Shown: positions 1 to 8,225 of the stretch, one piece after another
Position numbering within the stretch: position 1 is the stretch's first letter
Layout: every line of letters begins with the position of its first letter
DNA from: an uncultured Olegusella sp.
GTDB lineage: Bacteria > Actinomycetota > Coriobacteriia > Coriobacteriales > Atopobiaceae
Direction: 5' to 3'
Assembly: GCF_947253395.1 (NCBI RefSeq)
Contig: NZ_CAMXYY010000052.1
Coordinates: 1 to 10,437 of the forward strand
DNA length: 10,437 nucleotides
Notes under the pieces: model-generated
Databases searched by the model: none
What the model was told of the DNA's origin: nothing
What the model saw: the letters and a program-made list of their open reading frames with translations, nothing else
Program-made: the position numbers and the translations under genes

Positions 1-720
1 CTTATACCAACAAAAGACTTTGATATTGCAAAGCAAAATGCGGTAATACTTAACGCGTTACAGTCACTTGGTATCAATGCGCAGGCTACAGGTCGCAATG
101 ACCTCACCGTAGATGGAAGAAAGTTTTCGGGTTGTGCGTATTTGCACGAAGGTGAGCATAGCTACCACCATGGAACCCTTCTTATTGCGGCAGATTTCTC
201 TGCACTGAGCCGCTACTTGCGACCTTCACCACTCAAATTACAAGCACGCGGCGTCAAATCGCTACGCTCACGTGTTGTCAACCTATCCGAACTTTCGCCA
301 TCGCTCACCATACAGCAGCTCAAGTCTGCGCTTGCTCAGTCATTTGGAAAGGTCTTCAACTCTCAGGTAGAGCGTATAGATTCTACTCAACTTGATGAGG
401 AGTATCTTGAGCAGCTCCGCACGCATTTTGCTTCGCCAGCATGGAATCTTGGGAAAAAACGTCATCTGTCCCAAGGAGCTGAAGCTCGATTTTCTTGGGG
501 CACCGTCCGTCTTGACCTTGAGATTGCAGAAGGACTCATACAGCAAGCCTATCTCTGGACAGACGCTCTTGCCGAAGGTTTACCCGTCCTTGTAGAACGC
601 GCCCTTTCGGGCTGCACACTTGATGCACCCGAATTGCAATCCCGCCTTGAGGGCGAAAAAATAGATACTCAGGTCGCCTTTGACCTTACACAATTAGTCC
701 TATCAATTGCTGCCCGCTAG
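1..720 (+). CDS. lplA: Lipoate-protein ligase A, 5'-truncated by window edge
   Basis: The reading frame is open from base 1 and encodes the last 239 residues of a lipoate-protein ligase; the N-terminus lies outside the window. The enzyme activates lipoate with ATP and transfers it to a lysine of carrier domains (GcvH or E2 proteins) in the cytoplasm. Family marks visible, in fragment numbering: GRND at 31-34, then GRKFSG at 39-44, which holds the conserved active-site lysine (K41), and HHGTLL at 56-61. The C-terminal accessory domain of two-domain LplA follows, with a WNLGK segment and a RFSWG segment. The ORF can be read from a TTG at 142, but that would remove the active-site lysine, so it is not the true start. 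The stop is 8 nt before lpdA, whose Shine-Dalgarno overlaps it, so the two are surely co-transcribed. Family assignment is firm; the substrate carrier is inferred. Confidence 0.93.
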   Translation, partial: LIPTKDFDIAKQNAVILNALQSLGINAQATGRNDLTVDGRKFSGCAYLHEGEHSYHHGTLLIAADFSALSRYLRPSPLKLQARGVKSLRSRVVNLSELSPSLTIQQLKSALAQSFGKVFNSQVERIDSTQLDEEYLEQLRTHFASPAWNLGKKRHLSQGAEARFSWGTVRLDLEIAEGLIQQAYLWTDALAEGLPVLVERALSGCTLDAPELQSRLEGEKIDTQVAFDLTQLVLSIAAR

Positions 721-728
721 GAGAAAAC

Positions 729-2099
729 ATGTTTGATATTGCCATTATCGGTGCAGGTCCTGGCGGCTATACCGCAGCCCACGAGGCTGCTCATCGAGGC
801 AAATCAGTCGTTCTCTTTGAGCGCAATCTCCTTGGTGGTACCTGCCTTAACCGCGGCTGCATACCAACAAAAGCTCTGCTTCACTCATCTAAAGCCTTCG
901 TTGAAGCAAGCGGCGGAAGTGAATATGGCATCAGCTGCTCGGACGTAGCGTTGGACTTTTCTGCCATGCATGCGCACAAGACAAAAATCGTGACCAGTCT
1001 TCGTGATGGTCTCACCAAACTTATGAAAAAAGACAAAGTTACGTTAGTAGAAGGAGAGGCGCAGCTCACTTCTGCAAACGATGCATCTTGCACCATTGTT
1101 TGCGGCGGCATGGAATACGAAGCACGTGAGCTTATCATCGCCACAGGCTCTGCACCCAAGCGCATTCCTATTCCTGGCATCGAGCTTCCTGGGGTACTTA
1201 CCAGCGATAATATCCTTGAGGGTGAAGGTGCAGATCTTTTTTCGTTGATAATTATTGGCGGTGGCGTTATCGGAGTCGAATGTGCAGAACTATATGCTGC
1301 ATTAGGTCGACAAGTGAGCATCCTTGAGGCAATGGAGCGCATACTGCCACCCTTTGACAAGGAAATCGCCCAGCGGGTAAACCTGCATCTCAAAAAATCA
1401 AAGGTCAAGATTGAAACGTCTGCTCGTGTTGCTGAAATTACGCAGCAACACGATAGCCTGTGTGTCAAATATTTCGACAAAAAGGGTCACGAACAACAGC
1501 TGTGTGCTCATGGCGTACTTATTGCTACGGGGCGCGCTGCCGAAACAACGGGGCTATTTGCAGATACTATCTGCGCAAAATTAGAACGCGGTGCCCTCGT
1601 TTGCGATAATGACGGACGCAGTAGCCTACCTCATGTGTGGGCAATCGGCGATGTCCGTGCAGGTACAGCTCAACTCGCACACGTTGCAATGGCTCAGGCA
1701 CGCAATGTGATACGGGCCATTTGTCATGAGGAGCAGCTTATAAATGAACAGCTCATTCCTAGTTGTGTCTATACCTCGCCTGAAGTAGCATCCATCGGCA
1801 TGACCGAAACCGAGGCAAAAGAGCGCAAACTCTCAATACGTGTGGCAAAAGTCGTAAGTGGGTCCAATGCAAAATGCCTGATAGAAGGTGGTGACTCAGG
1901 CTATCTTAAGCTCATTGCCGCAAAAGATGACGGACAAATTTTAGGGGCACAGCTTGTATGCCCACGTGCCACCGACCTCATCGGAGAGATCGCTGTAGCC
2001 ATCGCACAAAACATGACAGCAGCCCAGCTTGCTGCAACAATCCACCCGCATCCCACCGTAAGCGAGCTCATTGCCGAGGCCGCGTTTCAATTGATATAA
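729..2099 (+). CDS. lpdA: Dihydrolipoyl dehydrogenase (E3 / glycine cleavage L-protein)
   Basis: A 456-residue flavoprotein disulfide reductase that reoxidises dihydrolipoyl groups on GcvH or E2 proteins using FAD and NAD+. Visible marks in order: FAD-binding GAGPGG at 8-13; the redox pair C39/C44 in GGTCLNRGC; ATG motif at 138-140; the NAD-binding GGGVIG at 177-182, with E200 at the end of the following strand, typical of NAD rather than NADP preference; the second FAD contact AIGD at 305-308; and the C-terminal dimer-domain catalytic pair H441/E446 in HPTVSE. Length is normal for the short bacterial form, with no N-terminal lipoyl domain. The ATG start follows an AGGAG that overlaps the lplA stop. 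Pairing with lplA supports a role in glycine cleavage or a 2-oxoacid dehydrogenase; which one cannot be told from this window. Confidence 0.96.
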   Translation: MFDIAIIGAGPGGYTAAHEAAHRGKSVVLFERNLLGGTCLNRGCIPTKALLHSSKAFVEASGGSEYGISCSDVALDFSAMHAHKTKIVTSLRDGLTKLMKKDKVTLVEGEAQLTSANDASCTIVCGGMEYEARELIIATGSAPKRIPIPGIELPGVLTSDNILEGEGADLFSLIIIGGGVIGVECAELYAALGRQVSILEAMERILPPFDKEIAQRVNLHLKKSKVKIETSARVAEITQQHDSLCVKYFDKKGHEQQLCAHGVLIATGRAAETTGLFADTICAKLERGALVCDNDGRSSLPHVWAIGDVRAGTAQLAHVAMAQARNVIRAICHEEQLINEQLIPSCVYTSPEVASIGMTETEAKERKLSIRVAKVVSGSNAKCLIEGGDSGYLKLIAAKDDGQILGAQLVCPRATDLIGEIAVAIAQNMTAAQLAATIHPHPTVSELIAEAAFQLI

Positions 2100-2118
2100 G
2101 CAGCGATTGTCTTATATC
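2093..2118. terminator. Weak inverted repeat between convergent genes
   Basis: GATATAAG (2093-2100) and CTTATATC (2111-2118) form a perfect 8-bp inverted repeat around a 10-nt loop. It overlaps the lpdA stop codon and lies 14 bases from the end of the convergent zinc-ribbon gene. The position suits a bidirectional terminator, but only two of eight pairs are G-C and no long U-tract follows on either strand, so this is tentative. Confidence 0.3.
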
Positions 2119-2131
2119 TTGGCTCGCAATC

Positions 2132-2311
2132 TTATGCCTTGCTTCGCTCAACCCAAACATGTCCACATTTGTTGCAGAAATACTGCTTGATGGTCCACTC
2201 ACCATCTTGGTAGGTCTCCGTACAGACTACGTCCTCACTACCACATTCAGGGCAATCAGGCATCATCAGATACTCATCGAGCTCGCTGGAATCTACGTAA
2301 CTAATAGCCAT
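2132..2311 (-). CDS. Small zinc-ribbon protein (59 aa)
   Basis: A 59-residue protein with two CxxC knuckles, CPEC at 20-23 and CNKC at 46-49. They are separated by a 22-residue stretch of polar and aromatic residues and followed by GHVW. This is a classic single zinc ribbon, a fold used for nucleic-acid or protein contacts. The first 19 residues are short and acidic. The ATG at 2311 is chosen because an AGGGG lies about 7 nt upstream; an upstream TTG at 2347 has no such support. It is the last minus-strand gene before the convergent lpdA and lies 108 bases after the four-helix membrane protein gene. I do not recognise a specific function. It may be a transcription- or ribosome-associated accessory protein, but nothing in the sequence decides this. 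Confidence 0.8.
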   Translation of the reverse strand: MAISYVDSSELDEYLMMPDCPECGSEDVVCTETYQDGEWTIKQYFCNKCGHVWVERSKA

Positions 2312-2419
2312 AGCGCATCCCCTACTTGTGTTCGCCTGAGGCGGCAATACTGCTGCCCTTTACGCACTGCAACGCCCTTACCAACAAAACTCTAAAACCA
2401 AAAGTTCCTACAAAACTGC

Positions 2420-2797
2420 CTAATGCATACCCATATACACACCTATAACATAAGGCACAAGCCATACCAACCAGACAAAAAGACTGAGGCGATGGAAGGT
2501 ACGAGCACGTTTTTCATTGTGACTCACAAGCGTCACCGTTGCCCAAATTGCATGAAATGCCATAAGAACAATCGCTAGAGCACCGGTAACTGCATGTAAT
2601 CCAATTCCTGTAGCACCTGCTTGGGCAATCTTGCTCATCAAGGCTGTACCTGTACTATCACAAATCAAGCCCAACCAAAACAGTGTAAGATGCATTGGCT
2701 TAAGTACTTTTGCGTGACGTTCGGAAAAGACGCCAATGGTGTACAAAATAAGTGCGAGTGTAATTGCAATGATTGCAGCCAAAAGCATTGGTTTCAT
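2420..2797 (-). CDS. Small four-helix membrane protein, TIGR03987/HsmA-like
   Basis: A 125-residue integral membrane protein with four hydrophobic helices at about 3-24, 35-56, 65-91 and 102-122. The overall pattern resembles the TIGR03987 (HsmA) family as I remember it: an early YTIGVFSER, then HLTLFWLGLICDSTGT, then LHAVTGALAIVLMAFHAIWA, then FHRLSL. Several histidines fall at helix ends or within helices (H28, H36, H68, H82, H102), an arrangement like that of small haem- or metal-binding membrane proteins; ligand binding is an inference. The ATG is preceded by AGGAG at a 5-nt spacing. The gap to the upstream helicase gene is 68 nt with no hairpin seen, so co-transcription is possible. The physiological role is unknown to me, and a link to the helicase is not implied by the sequence. 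Confidence 0.8.
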   Translation of the reverse strand: MKPMLLAAIIAITLALILYTIGVFSERHAKVLKPMHLTLFWLGLICDSTGTALMSKIAQAGATGIGLHAVTGALAIVLMAFHAIWATVTLVSHNEKRARTFHRLSLFVWLVWLVPYVIGVYMGMH

Positions 2798-2865
2798 GAG
2801 TTCTCCTGCTCCATATTGTTTGTCTCTCCCCAGCTATCCTACGCCCAAACACCCCACTAAAACCC

Positions 2866-5220
2866 TTACGCTTGACCTAACTCAGGCAACTCAGGAAAGC
2901 CACACCATTGACGCACACGATGCAACATGCCCTCTGTATCTAAAATCCCATAGGCAAAACCTTTGCGCACCAGCTCAACTGGCACATAGGCATCATACTT
3001 TTCAAAAACAGGCACTTCTTTAGGATAGAGCAACTCAAGGGGATCAAGCGGACGCAGGGCTTGCTTCGCGAGCACATCAACAAAGGTTTGCGCATCTGCT
3101 TTCATACGGAATTGCAAAAAGTATGGACGACTTGAGTCCAGACCCTTAAGTCCTAACTCCTCTGAACAGCGCAGCTTAAGGAAACGTTCCAGAGCCAAAA
3201 AAGCATAACTGCCAAGCCAAGGAAACAGCGCCCAGCTATCCCCACCGATATTGATAAGCGGCGCGTTAAGCATGCCTGAAGCACCTGCCGTACGACGCGC
3301 CTGAGCAAGACGAGCGCGAGCGTTATCCATGAGATAAGGATATGCCACATCTTCTGCGAGAATGTGTGCCATGCGCTCGAGTATATGGGTATGAATGTCA
3401 CCAGGACACTCGCCAAAATAGGCAGGCACCTGACCTTTTACCTGGGTGCAGTAAACCACATGCCGTTTATGGTCCACTTCTTCTACTAGCCACGTGGCAC
3501 CCGCAATAGCAATTTTGTCACCCACAGGTGGCGGCATCACCGTAGTACCAAGCTCTTGGCTTTCACTACGAACGGTGTACTCCTCACTCTCAACAAAGAC
3601 TCCGTAGAAGCGGAAATTGTTAACCACACGCTCCCCCGCTAAGCCCACAATAAGGCCGCCTTCATCAGTCTGTTGAATTTGTTCGCTCGTAATTAAATGG
3701 TGAAGCAGTACTCGATAGTCGTCTGTTGTCACCCGTTGAAATGGTGTGAGAGTCAACACGCGCACTGCAAGTTCTGCGGGACTCATTTCACCCTGCGATG
3801 CCAGTGTTGCCATTGTCTGGTGATAAAGCAGGCTAAAGGGTAGGCGATCCAGGCGGGGAGGCTCAACCCAGCGCTCTTCAAGATAGAGCTGTACCAAAGC
3901 AATACCTTGCAAAAGTTTCCAAGGAATAGTTTCACCTAAGGTAGAGCGAGGCTCAGGTCGTTCTTCTCGCATGACAAACCACATCTCGGACGGCGTACCA
4001 CGACGACCAGTGCGCCCCATGCGCTGCAAAAAACTTGATACCGTAAAAGGTGCATCAATTTGAAAGGCGCGCTCAAGTCTTCCAATATCAATACCAAGCT
4101 CAAGAGTTGAGGTTGTAATTGTAGTGAGGGCTGTTTCTTCATCCTTCATTGCGTCTTCGGCAGATTCTCGCAAGGGAGCAGAAAGATTGCCATGATGGAT
4201 TAAAAAGCGATCTGGCTCACCATTTGCCTCACAATATGAGCGGAGCGTCGTAGTCACCGCCTCAGCGTCCTCACGCGAATTGGCAAAAACCAAGCACTTT
4301 CTACCCCGACTATGTTCAAAAATATATCCGAGACCTGGATCTGCTAGCTGGGGCGCGGTATCAGTCTTGCCCTCATAGCTGCGCTGAGGCATACAAGCAA
4401 GTCCTTCTTTGCCCAGTGTGTCCCCATCCACCTCGATATCGGTCAATACAGCTGCTTCCTCTGCCTCATGCCGATGGACATAAGGTCCGCGCCCCAACTC
4501 GTCATCAACAGCTTGATAATCACTGATATAAAAATGTTCCATTGACAAGCGCCAACGTTGAGACGCATCATCAATGCGCAAAATGAGCGTTTTGCGCCCT
4601 GTACCCGCAGAAAGATATTCGCCCGTACGCTCGGGATCGCCCACTGTCGCAGACAGTCCAATACGACGTGGCCTCACTCCTGCTAGACGAGACAAGCGTT
4701 CAATCACGCAAAGAGTCTGAGCGCCTCGATCGCCCCGCATGAGAGAATGTACCTCATCAATCACAATAAAACGCAAATCACCAAAGAGTTTGGGAATTGC
4801 TGAATAGCGATGTAGCAACAGTGCCTCAAGAGATTCTGGTGTAATCTGCAATATTCCTGAAGGATGCTTTATCAATTTTGCCTTGCGCGAAGCAGCAACG
4901 TCTCCATGCCAACGCCAGACAGGAATCTCCTCTTCTTCACAAAGCTCTTCTAAGCGTCCAAACTGATCATTTATCAGTGCTTTGAGTGGACCCACATAGA
5001 GCACCCCAACAGAACTTGAGGGTTCTTCCTCCAAAATTGACAGTATGGGAAAAAATGCTGCCTCAGTTTTTCCAGAAGCTGTGGATGCACAGAGCAACAC
5101 ATTATCGTCCGTATCAAAAATCGCATGAGCGGCTGCCACCTGCACGCCGCGCAGCGACTGCCACCCATTGCGGTAAATAAAATCCTGAATAAACGGCGCA
5201 TAACGCTCAAATGCTTCCAT
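2866..5220 (-). CDS. DEVH-box superfamily-2 helicase, Lhr/BrxH-like
   Basis: A 784-residue ATP-dependent helicase. Motifs in order: LRGVQ at 23-27; Walker A ASTASGKTEAA at 45-55; GPLKALINDQ at 77-86; TPESLE at 127-132; DEVH at 155-158; SAT at 190-192; CLVFANSRE at 309-317; TTSTLELGIDIG at 368-379; QRMGRTGRRG at 398-407. About 375 further residues follow, as expected for the winged-helix and C-terminal domains of Lhr-type enzymes. Housekeeping Lhr is usually nearly twice as long; this size suits the helicases found with BrxD-type ATPases and TerB-C proteins. A stretch of about 55 residues (roughly 240-295) separates the two RecA cores and looks like an insertion. ATG at 5220 follows GGGAGG by 4 nt and is preferred over a GTG at 5235 that lacks a good site. 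Its partners at 8691-10437 lie beyond the GntR-ABC cassette. DNA processing or defence is inferred. Confidence 0.9.
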   Translation of the reverse strand: MEAFERYAPFIQDFIYRNGWQSLRGVQVAAAHAIFDTDDNVLLCASTASGKTEAAFFPILSILEEEPSSSVGVLYVGPLKALINDQFGRLEELCEEEEIPVWRWHGDVAASRKAKLIKHPSGILQITPESLEALLLHRYSAIPKLFGDLRFIVIDEVHSLMRGDRGAQTLCVIERLSRLAGVRPRRIGLSATVGDPERTGEYLSAGTGRKTLILRIDDASQRWRLSMEHFYISDYQAVDDELGRGPYVHRHEAEEAAVLTDIEVDGDTLGKEGLACMPQRSYEGKTDTAPQLADPGLGYIFEHSRGRKCLVFANSREDAEAVTTTLRSYCEANGEPDRFLIHHGNLSAPLRESAEDAMKDEETALTTITTSTLELGIDIGRLERAFQIDAPFTVSSFLQRMGRTGRRGTPSEMWFVMREERPEPRSTLGETIPWKLLQGIALVQLYLEERWVEPPRLDRLPFSLLYHQTMATLASQGEMSPAELAVRVLTLTPFQRVTTDDYRVLLHHLITSEQIQQTDEGGLIVGLAGERVVNNFRFYGVFVESEEYTVRSESQELGTTVMPPPVGDKIAIAGATWLVEEVDHKRHVVYCTQVKGQVPAYFGECPGDIHTHILERMAHILAEDVAYPYLMDNARARLAQARRTAGASGMLNAPLINIGGDSWALFPWLGSYAFLALERFLKLRCSEELGLKGLDSSRPYFLQFRMKADAQTFVDVLAKQALRPLDPLELLYPKEVPVFEKYDAYVPVELVRKGFAYGILDTEGMLHRVRQWCGFPELPELGQA

Positions 5221-5277
5221 ATTCCCTCCCAACACTTCACGCTAGCACAGATATTCGCTTATGTACTTTTCCCAGCC

Positions 5278-5313
5278 AAAAAAAGCGTCTTCCCCCGAAG
5301 GAGGAAGACGCTT
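5278..5313 (-). terminator. Strong UUCG-capped intrinsic terminator of the ABC cassette
   Basis: Read on the minus strand, a stem of about 14 bp (arms 5300-5313 and 5283-5295, one G-U pair) closes on a C(UUCG)G tetraloop and is followed at once by seven U residues (the A-run at 5278-5284). It begins 22 nt beyond the permease stop. It should end the GntR-ABC transcript and block read-through into the helicase. The plus-strand reading has no U-tract, so it works in one direction. Confidence 0.92.
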
Positions 5314-5335
5314 GAGAAAGGAGGGCAAACTGGTA

Positions 5336-7339
5336 TTAGTTTACAGCTGCATCGTCAGCGTCCAATTTGATGCCGGAGGCCTTTATCACCTCGGCAAAAT
5401 CCGTTGCCATAAGATCGCTATCAACATCTAGGGAGAGACTGATGTTAGTGGTGAAACTGCCATCGTCATTGGTTTTGGTATTTTCTGAATAGCCCCATGC
5501 ACCATGACGGGTCTCAGTGTAGTTCAAAAGACCGGTATCAGCTAAGATACGTTGAGTTGTATTGCCGGTTCCCGCATAGCGACCATTCATTACCAACGAC
5601 CCAAAGTATTGATACTCGTTGCTTGCATTGCTCGCAGCGAGTCCTATACGACTCAGCGCAGATTCCTTCCAAGATTTGCTCTGGATATAAGATATGAGCT
5701 TTTCTCCCATAGCTTTTGCCTTATTTTTATCAATGCTGATACTTTCACCAGAGTCCCCACCTTTGTAGCTCGGCGCAAACACTGCACCAACCCACTCAAA
5801 ATCAGCGTGATCATAACCAAGCAAAGCATTAAGGAAGAAATCAGAATCGCTGTAGATATTGAGCAACTTTGACGCAGCGCTATGGGGATCTCTGACCGCT
5901 TGCTCAGAGACAGGAATGACATAAGATCGGGTCAAGCTGCGACCATCTTTGAGCTGATACGCAAAGCGTACATAGACCGTCGTAGCGTCAGGAGAACTAT
6001 TGATACGCTCTACCTCGGCTCTGAGTTCATCACGGTTTTCCACAATAGTTTGATGTAAATCAATCGTTTGTTGCATCAGGCGATCGGAATCTTTACCAAG
6101 TCCTGCCTGAGCAGCATAGTCGGTGTCATCAACTTGAAGATTCAAAGTTGAAACATCCTTGACCTGTGGAATTGTGGTCGAAAAACCAGCTAAGTCCAAG
6201 CCAAGCCCCACGAGTAGAACCGAACTTAAAGCACACATTGCGAGTGCTTCAACTGCACGACTGCGAGTAAAGATACGCACCGTTTTATTGAGAATCATCT
6301 CCGTCACAAAGAAGCATATCAGGGCAAAAAGTGCATAATACCCAACAAATACGGCGAGATCCTGCCGGCTTCCCGCAACACCTCTTAGGGCAGCCATCAC
6401 AAAGGTGCTTCCCATACCGCCAATAAAGGCAGCTAACCAGCGTACAGGCAATTTAAGCACGGGAAAAGCAACCATATCGCCCGCACTTTCAATACGCCTT
6501 TTGCTATAAATCCACCAAGCAAGTGCCGTCACAACAAAGCCTGCGATAAAAAACGCCGTGAGACACTGAAAACCTTCGATATGTGTTCTGACATCAATGG
6601 TTGCGGGATTAAAGCCACCTGCAAGGTCAATATTCTGAGCAAATAGTCCGACATGACCTAATAAATACGGCAAGGGAGACAAAAACCCTACGTTGCCACC
6701 TAACATCAATACAGGCGTGGACAGCTGATCCATACCATAGGTAAAGTTGACAACAAAAATCATCACCAGAGTGTACACTGCACTCCAGGCGAGCTGGCAG
6801 ATGCCATAAAACGCAACAGCTGCAAATATAGTGCCCGAAATCATACAGCACAGCGATGCCAACGAGAAGAAAAAGAGAGAGCTAAAAAGTACACCTATCG
6901 CCAGCTGTGACATCAGGCTTACCCAAATGACCTGGTGAGAAGCACATACCAAAAACATGAGTAAAAGTGCTACAGCCGTAGGCACCAGCATCATAAACAA
7001 ACCGGCAAGATAGCTTGATACAAAAAGAGTTGAACGCCTGAGTGGAAAGGCATGCATCATATTTGCCGAGGAACTCTTGTATAGATATGAAAAAAGGCAA
7101 ACGGCACAGATAATTGCAAAGACCGCCGTCACAAAAATAAATGATTTAAGGCTTACGTGCATGTAAACCACTGTATACAAATCTTGGGCAGTTGGGCGTT
7201 CCATGCTTTGAAAACGCAGGGACAGGCCTATGGGCAACCAAATGGTGAGTACTGCGGTATAGAGTACCCACAAAGGAACAAAGCGCTTGATATGTCCTAG
7301 GAAAACTGTGCGGCTAAGCAAGGATGTCTTTGATGCCAT
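5336..7339 (-). CDS. ABC-2 type transporter permease with C-terminal soluble domain (DUF6449-like)
   Basis: A 667-residue membrane protein and likely partner of the ABC ATPase immediately upstream. The first 386 residues hold about nine or ten hydrophobic helices, including a pair at about 20-39 and 66-88 around the polar FQSMER segment. Residues 387-667 are a soluble tail with LHQTIVENRDELRAE, then YQLKDGRSLTRSYVIP, a pattern I associate with the DUF6449 domain of YtrC/D-like permeases. The tail starts after the last helix and may be extracytoplasmic. The ATG at 7339 follows GGGAGG at 8 nt, so the gene overlaps the ATPase by 26 nt; an ATG at 7360 lacks a ribosome site. The terminator begins 22 nt after the stop. 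Export of, or resistance to, a cell-envelope-active compound is typical of relatives; the substrate here is unknown. Confidence 0.85.
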   Translation of the reverse strand: MASKTSLLSRTVFLGHIKRFVPLWVLYTAVLTIWLPIGLSLRFQSMERPTAQDLYTVVYMHVSLKSFIFVTAVFAIICAVCLFSYLYKSSSANMMHAFPLRRSTLFVSSYLAGLFMMLVPTAVALLLMFLVCASHQVIWVSLMSQLAIGVLFSSLFFFSLASLCCMISGTIFAAVAFYGICQLAWSAVYTLVMIFVVNFTYGMDQLSTPVLMLGGNVGFLSPLPYLLGHVGLFAQNIDLAGGFNPATIDVRTHIEGFQCLTAFFIAGFVVTALAWWIYSKRRIESAGDMVAFPVLKLPVRWLAAFIGGMGSTFVMAALRGVAGSRQDLAVFVGYYALFALICFFVTEMILNKTVRIFTRSRAVEALAMCALSSVLLVGLGLDLAGFSTTIPQVKDVSTLNLQVDDTDYAAQAGLGKDSDRLMQQTIDLHQTIVENRDELRAEVERINSSPDATTVYVRFAYQLKDGRSLTRSYVIPVSEQAVRDPHSAASKLLNIYSDSDFFLNALLGYDHADFEWVGAVFAPSYKGGDSGESISIDKNKAKAMGEKLISYIQSKSWKESALSRIGLAASNASNEYQYFGSLVMNGRYAGTGNTTQRILADTGLLNYTETRHGAWGYSENTKTNDDGSFTTNISLSLDVDSDLMATDFAEVIKASGIKLDADDAAVN

Positions 7340-8225
7340 AGTCCACGCCTCCCATCTCATAAATAAATATCTCCTCTAGCGTGAGCGGTAACACATCCAA
7401 AAAAAGCGGATGTAGTGCCGTTAAGTGTGCGACAAGCTGTTCACGCTTGCCCCGCACGATGAGGGTGTGGACATGGCCCTGCTTTTCGTGATGCATGATT
7501 TTGATATCTTCAGGAAATGCTGGCGGCTGATTTGCAAAGGCAACTTGTACCTTGGAGACACTGCCCTCCAACTCTTCAAGCGATCGCTGCAACAAAATCT
7601 TGCCCTTGTGCATAATGCCCACGTGATCACACACATCTTCGAGTTCACGCAAGTTGTGAGAGGAAACCAAAATCGTCGTGTTCTGCTCAACCACATCATT
7701 CATGAGCAGACTCCAGATTTGATGACGCATCACAGGATCCAAGCCATCCACGGGCTCATCGAGTACCAAAAAGTCTGGATGGCAGCATAAAGACAACCAA
7801 AAAATCGACTGTTTTTGCATGCCTTTGGACAAACGACGCACAGGGCGTTTGTTATCAATCGTGCTAAATACCTCATGCAAAGTCTCAAAGCGCTTATCAT
7901 CAAAACGGGGATAGAGTCCGCGATAATACTGCCTCATATCCTGAATTGTTGCATTGGGAAAGTAAAAGAGCTCATCGGGAATAAAGGCAACACGCTGCAT
8001 AAGCACGTCGTTTTCCCACACGGGCTCGCCATCGATATAGACTTCACCTTCATCAGGACGAAGTATTCCCATGACATGACGGAGCAAGGTGGATTTACCC
8101 GCACCATTAGGCCCTACCAAGCCATACACACTACCCTTTGGCACACGTATCGAAGCGCCGTCAAGCGCACGAAAATTGCCAAAATTCTTTACAACATCTT
8201 TGGTAATGAGCATTTCATTAGTCAT
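7314..8225 (-). CDS. ABC transporter ATP-binding protein (YtrB/BcrA-like)
   Basis: A 303-residue nucleotide-binding subunit. Walker A GPNGAGKST at 38-46; a Q-loop region in which PDELFYFPN replaces the usual glutamine (83-91), as I recall for YtrB-like ATPases; signature LSKGMQKQ at 132-139 instead of LSGGQ; Walker B FLVLDEP at 152-158; D-loop GLD at 161-163; H-switch H190. About 90 C-terminal residues form an accessory region common in BcrA/YtrB types. The ATG at 8225 overlaps the GntR stop by 8 nt (ATGACTAA) and has a strong GGAGGGGAGGG upstream within the GntR gene. A longer reading from 8264 adds 13 residues with no ribosome site. The 3' end overlaps the permease gene. It should dimerise and drive the permease at the inner face of the membrane. 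Confidence 0.93.
   Translation of the reverse strand: MTNEMLITKDVVKNFGNFRALDGASIRVPKGSVYGLVGPNGAGKSTLLRHVMGILRPDEGEVYIDGEPVWENDVLMQRVAFIPDELFYFPNATIQDMRQYYRGLYPRFDDKRFETLHEVFSTIDNKRPVRRLSKGMQKQSIFWLSLCCHPDFLVLDEPVDGLDPVMRHQIWSLLMNDVVEQNTTILVSSHNLRELEDVCDHVGIMHKGKILLQRSLEELEGSVSKVQVAFANQPPAFPEDIKIMHHEKQGHVHTLIVRGKREQLVAHLTALHPLFLDVLPLTLEEIFIYEMGGVDYGIKDILA

Noticed and set aside
881..1480. A 199-codon open frame on the minus strand inside lpdA.
   Set aside because: It is a mirror of the strongly conserved lpdA frame, with no ribosome site and a composition typical of antisense shadows.
2340..2357. A 7-bp hairpin (GGCGGCA / TGCTGCC, loop ATAC) upstream of the zinc-ribbon gene.
   Set aside because: It holds only on the plus strand, where nothing is transcribed towards it except possible lpdA read-through; on the minus strand one pair is a C-A mismatch, and no U-tract follows.
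1958..2395. A 145-codon plus-strand open frame covering the end of lpdA and the zinc-ribbon gene.
   Set aside because: The lpdA catalytic motif and the two CxxC knuckles lie in the other frames; this frame has no recognisable domain or start signal.
2866..5220. Housekeeping Lhr helicase.
   Set aside because: The protein is about half the usual Lhr length and lies on the same strand as the TerB-C/BrxD-type genes, which better fits the associated helicase class.
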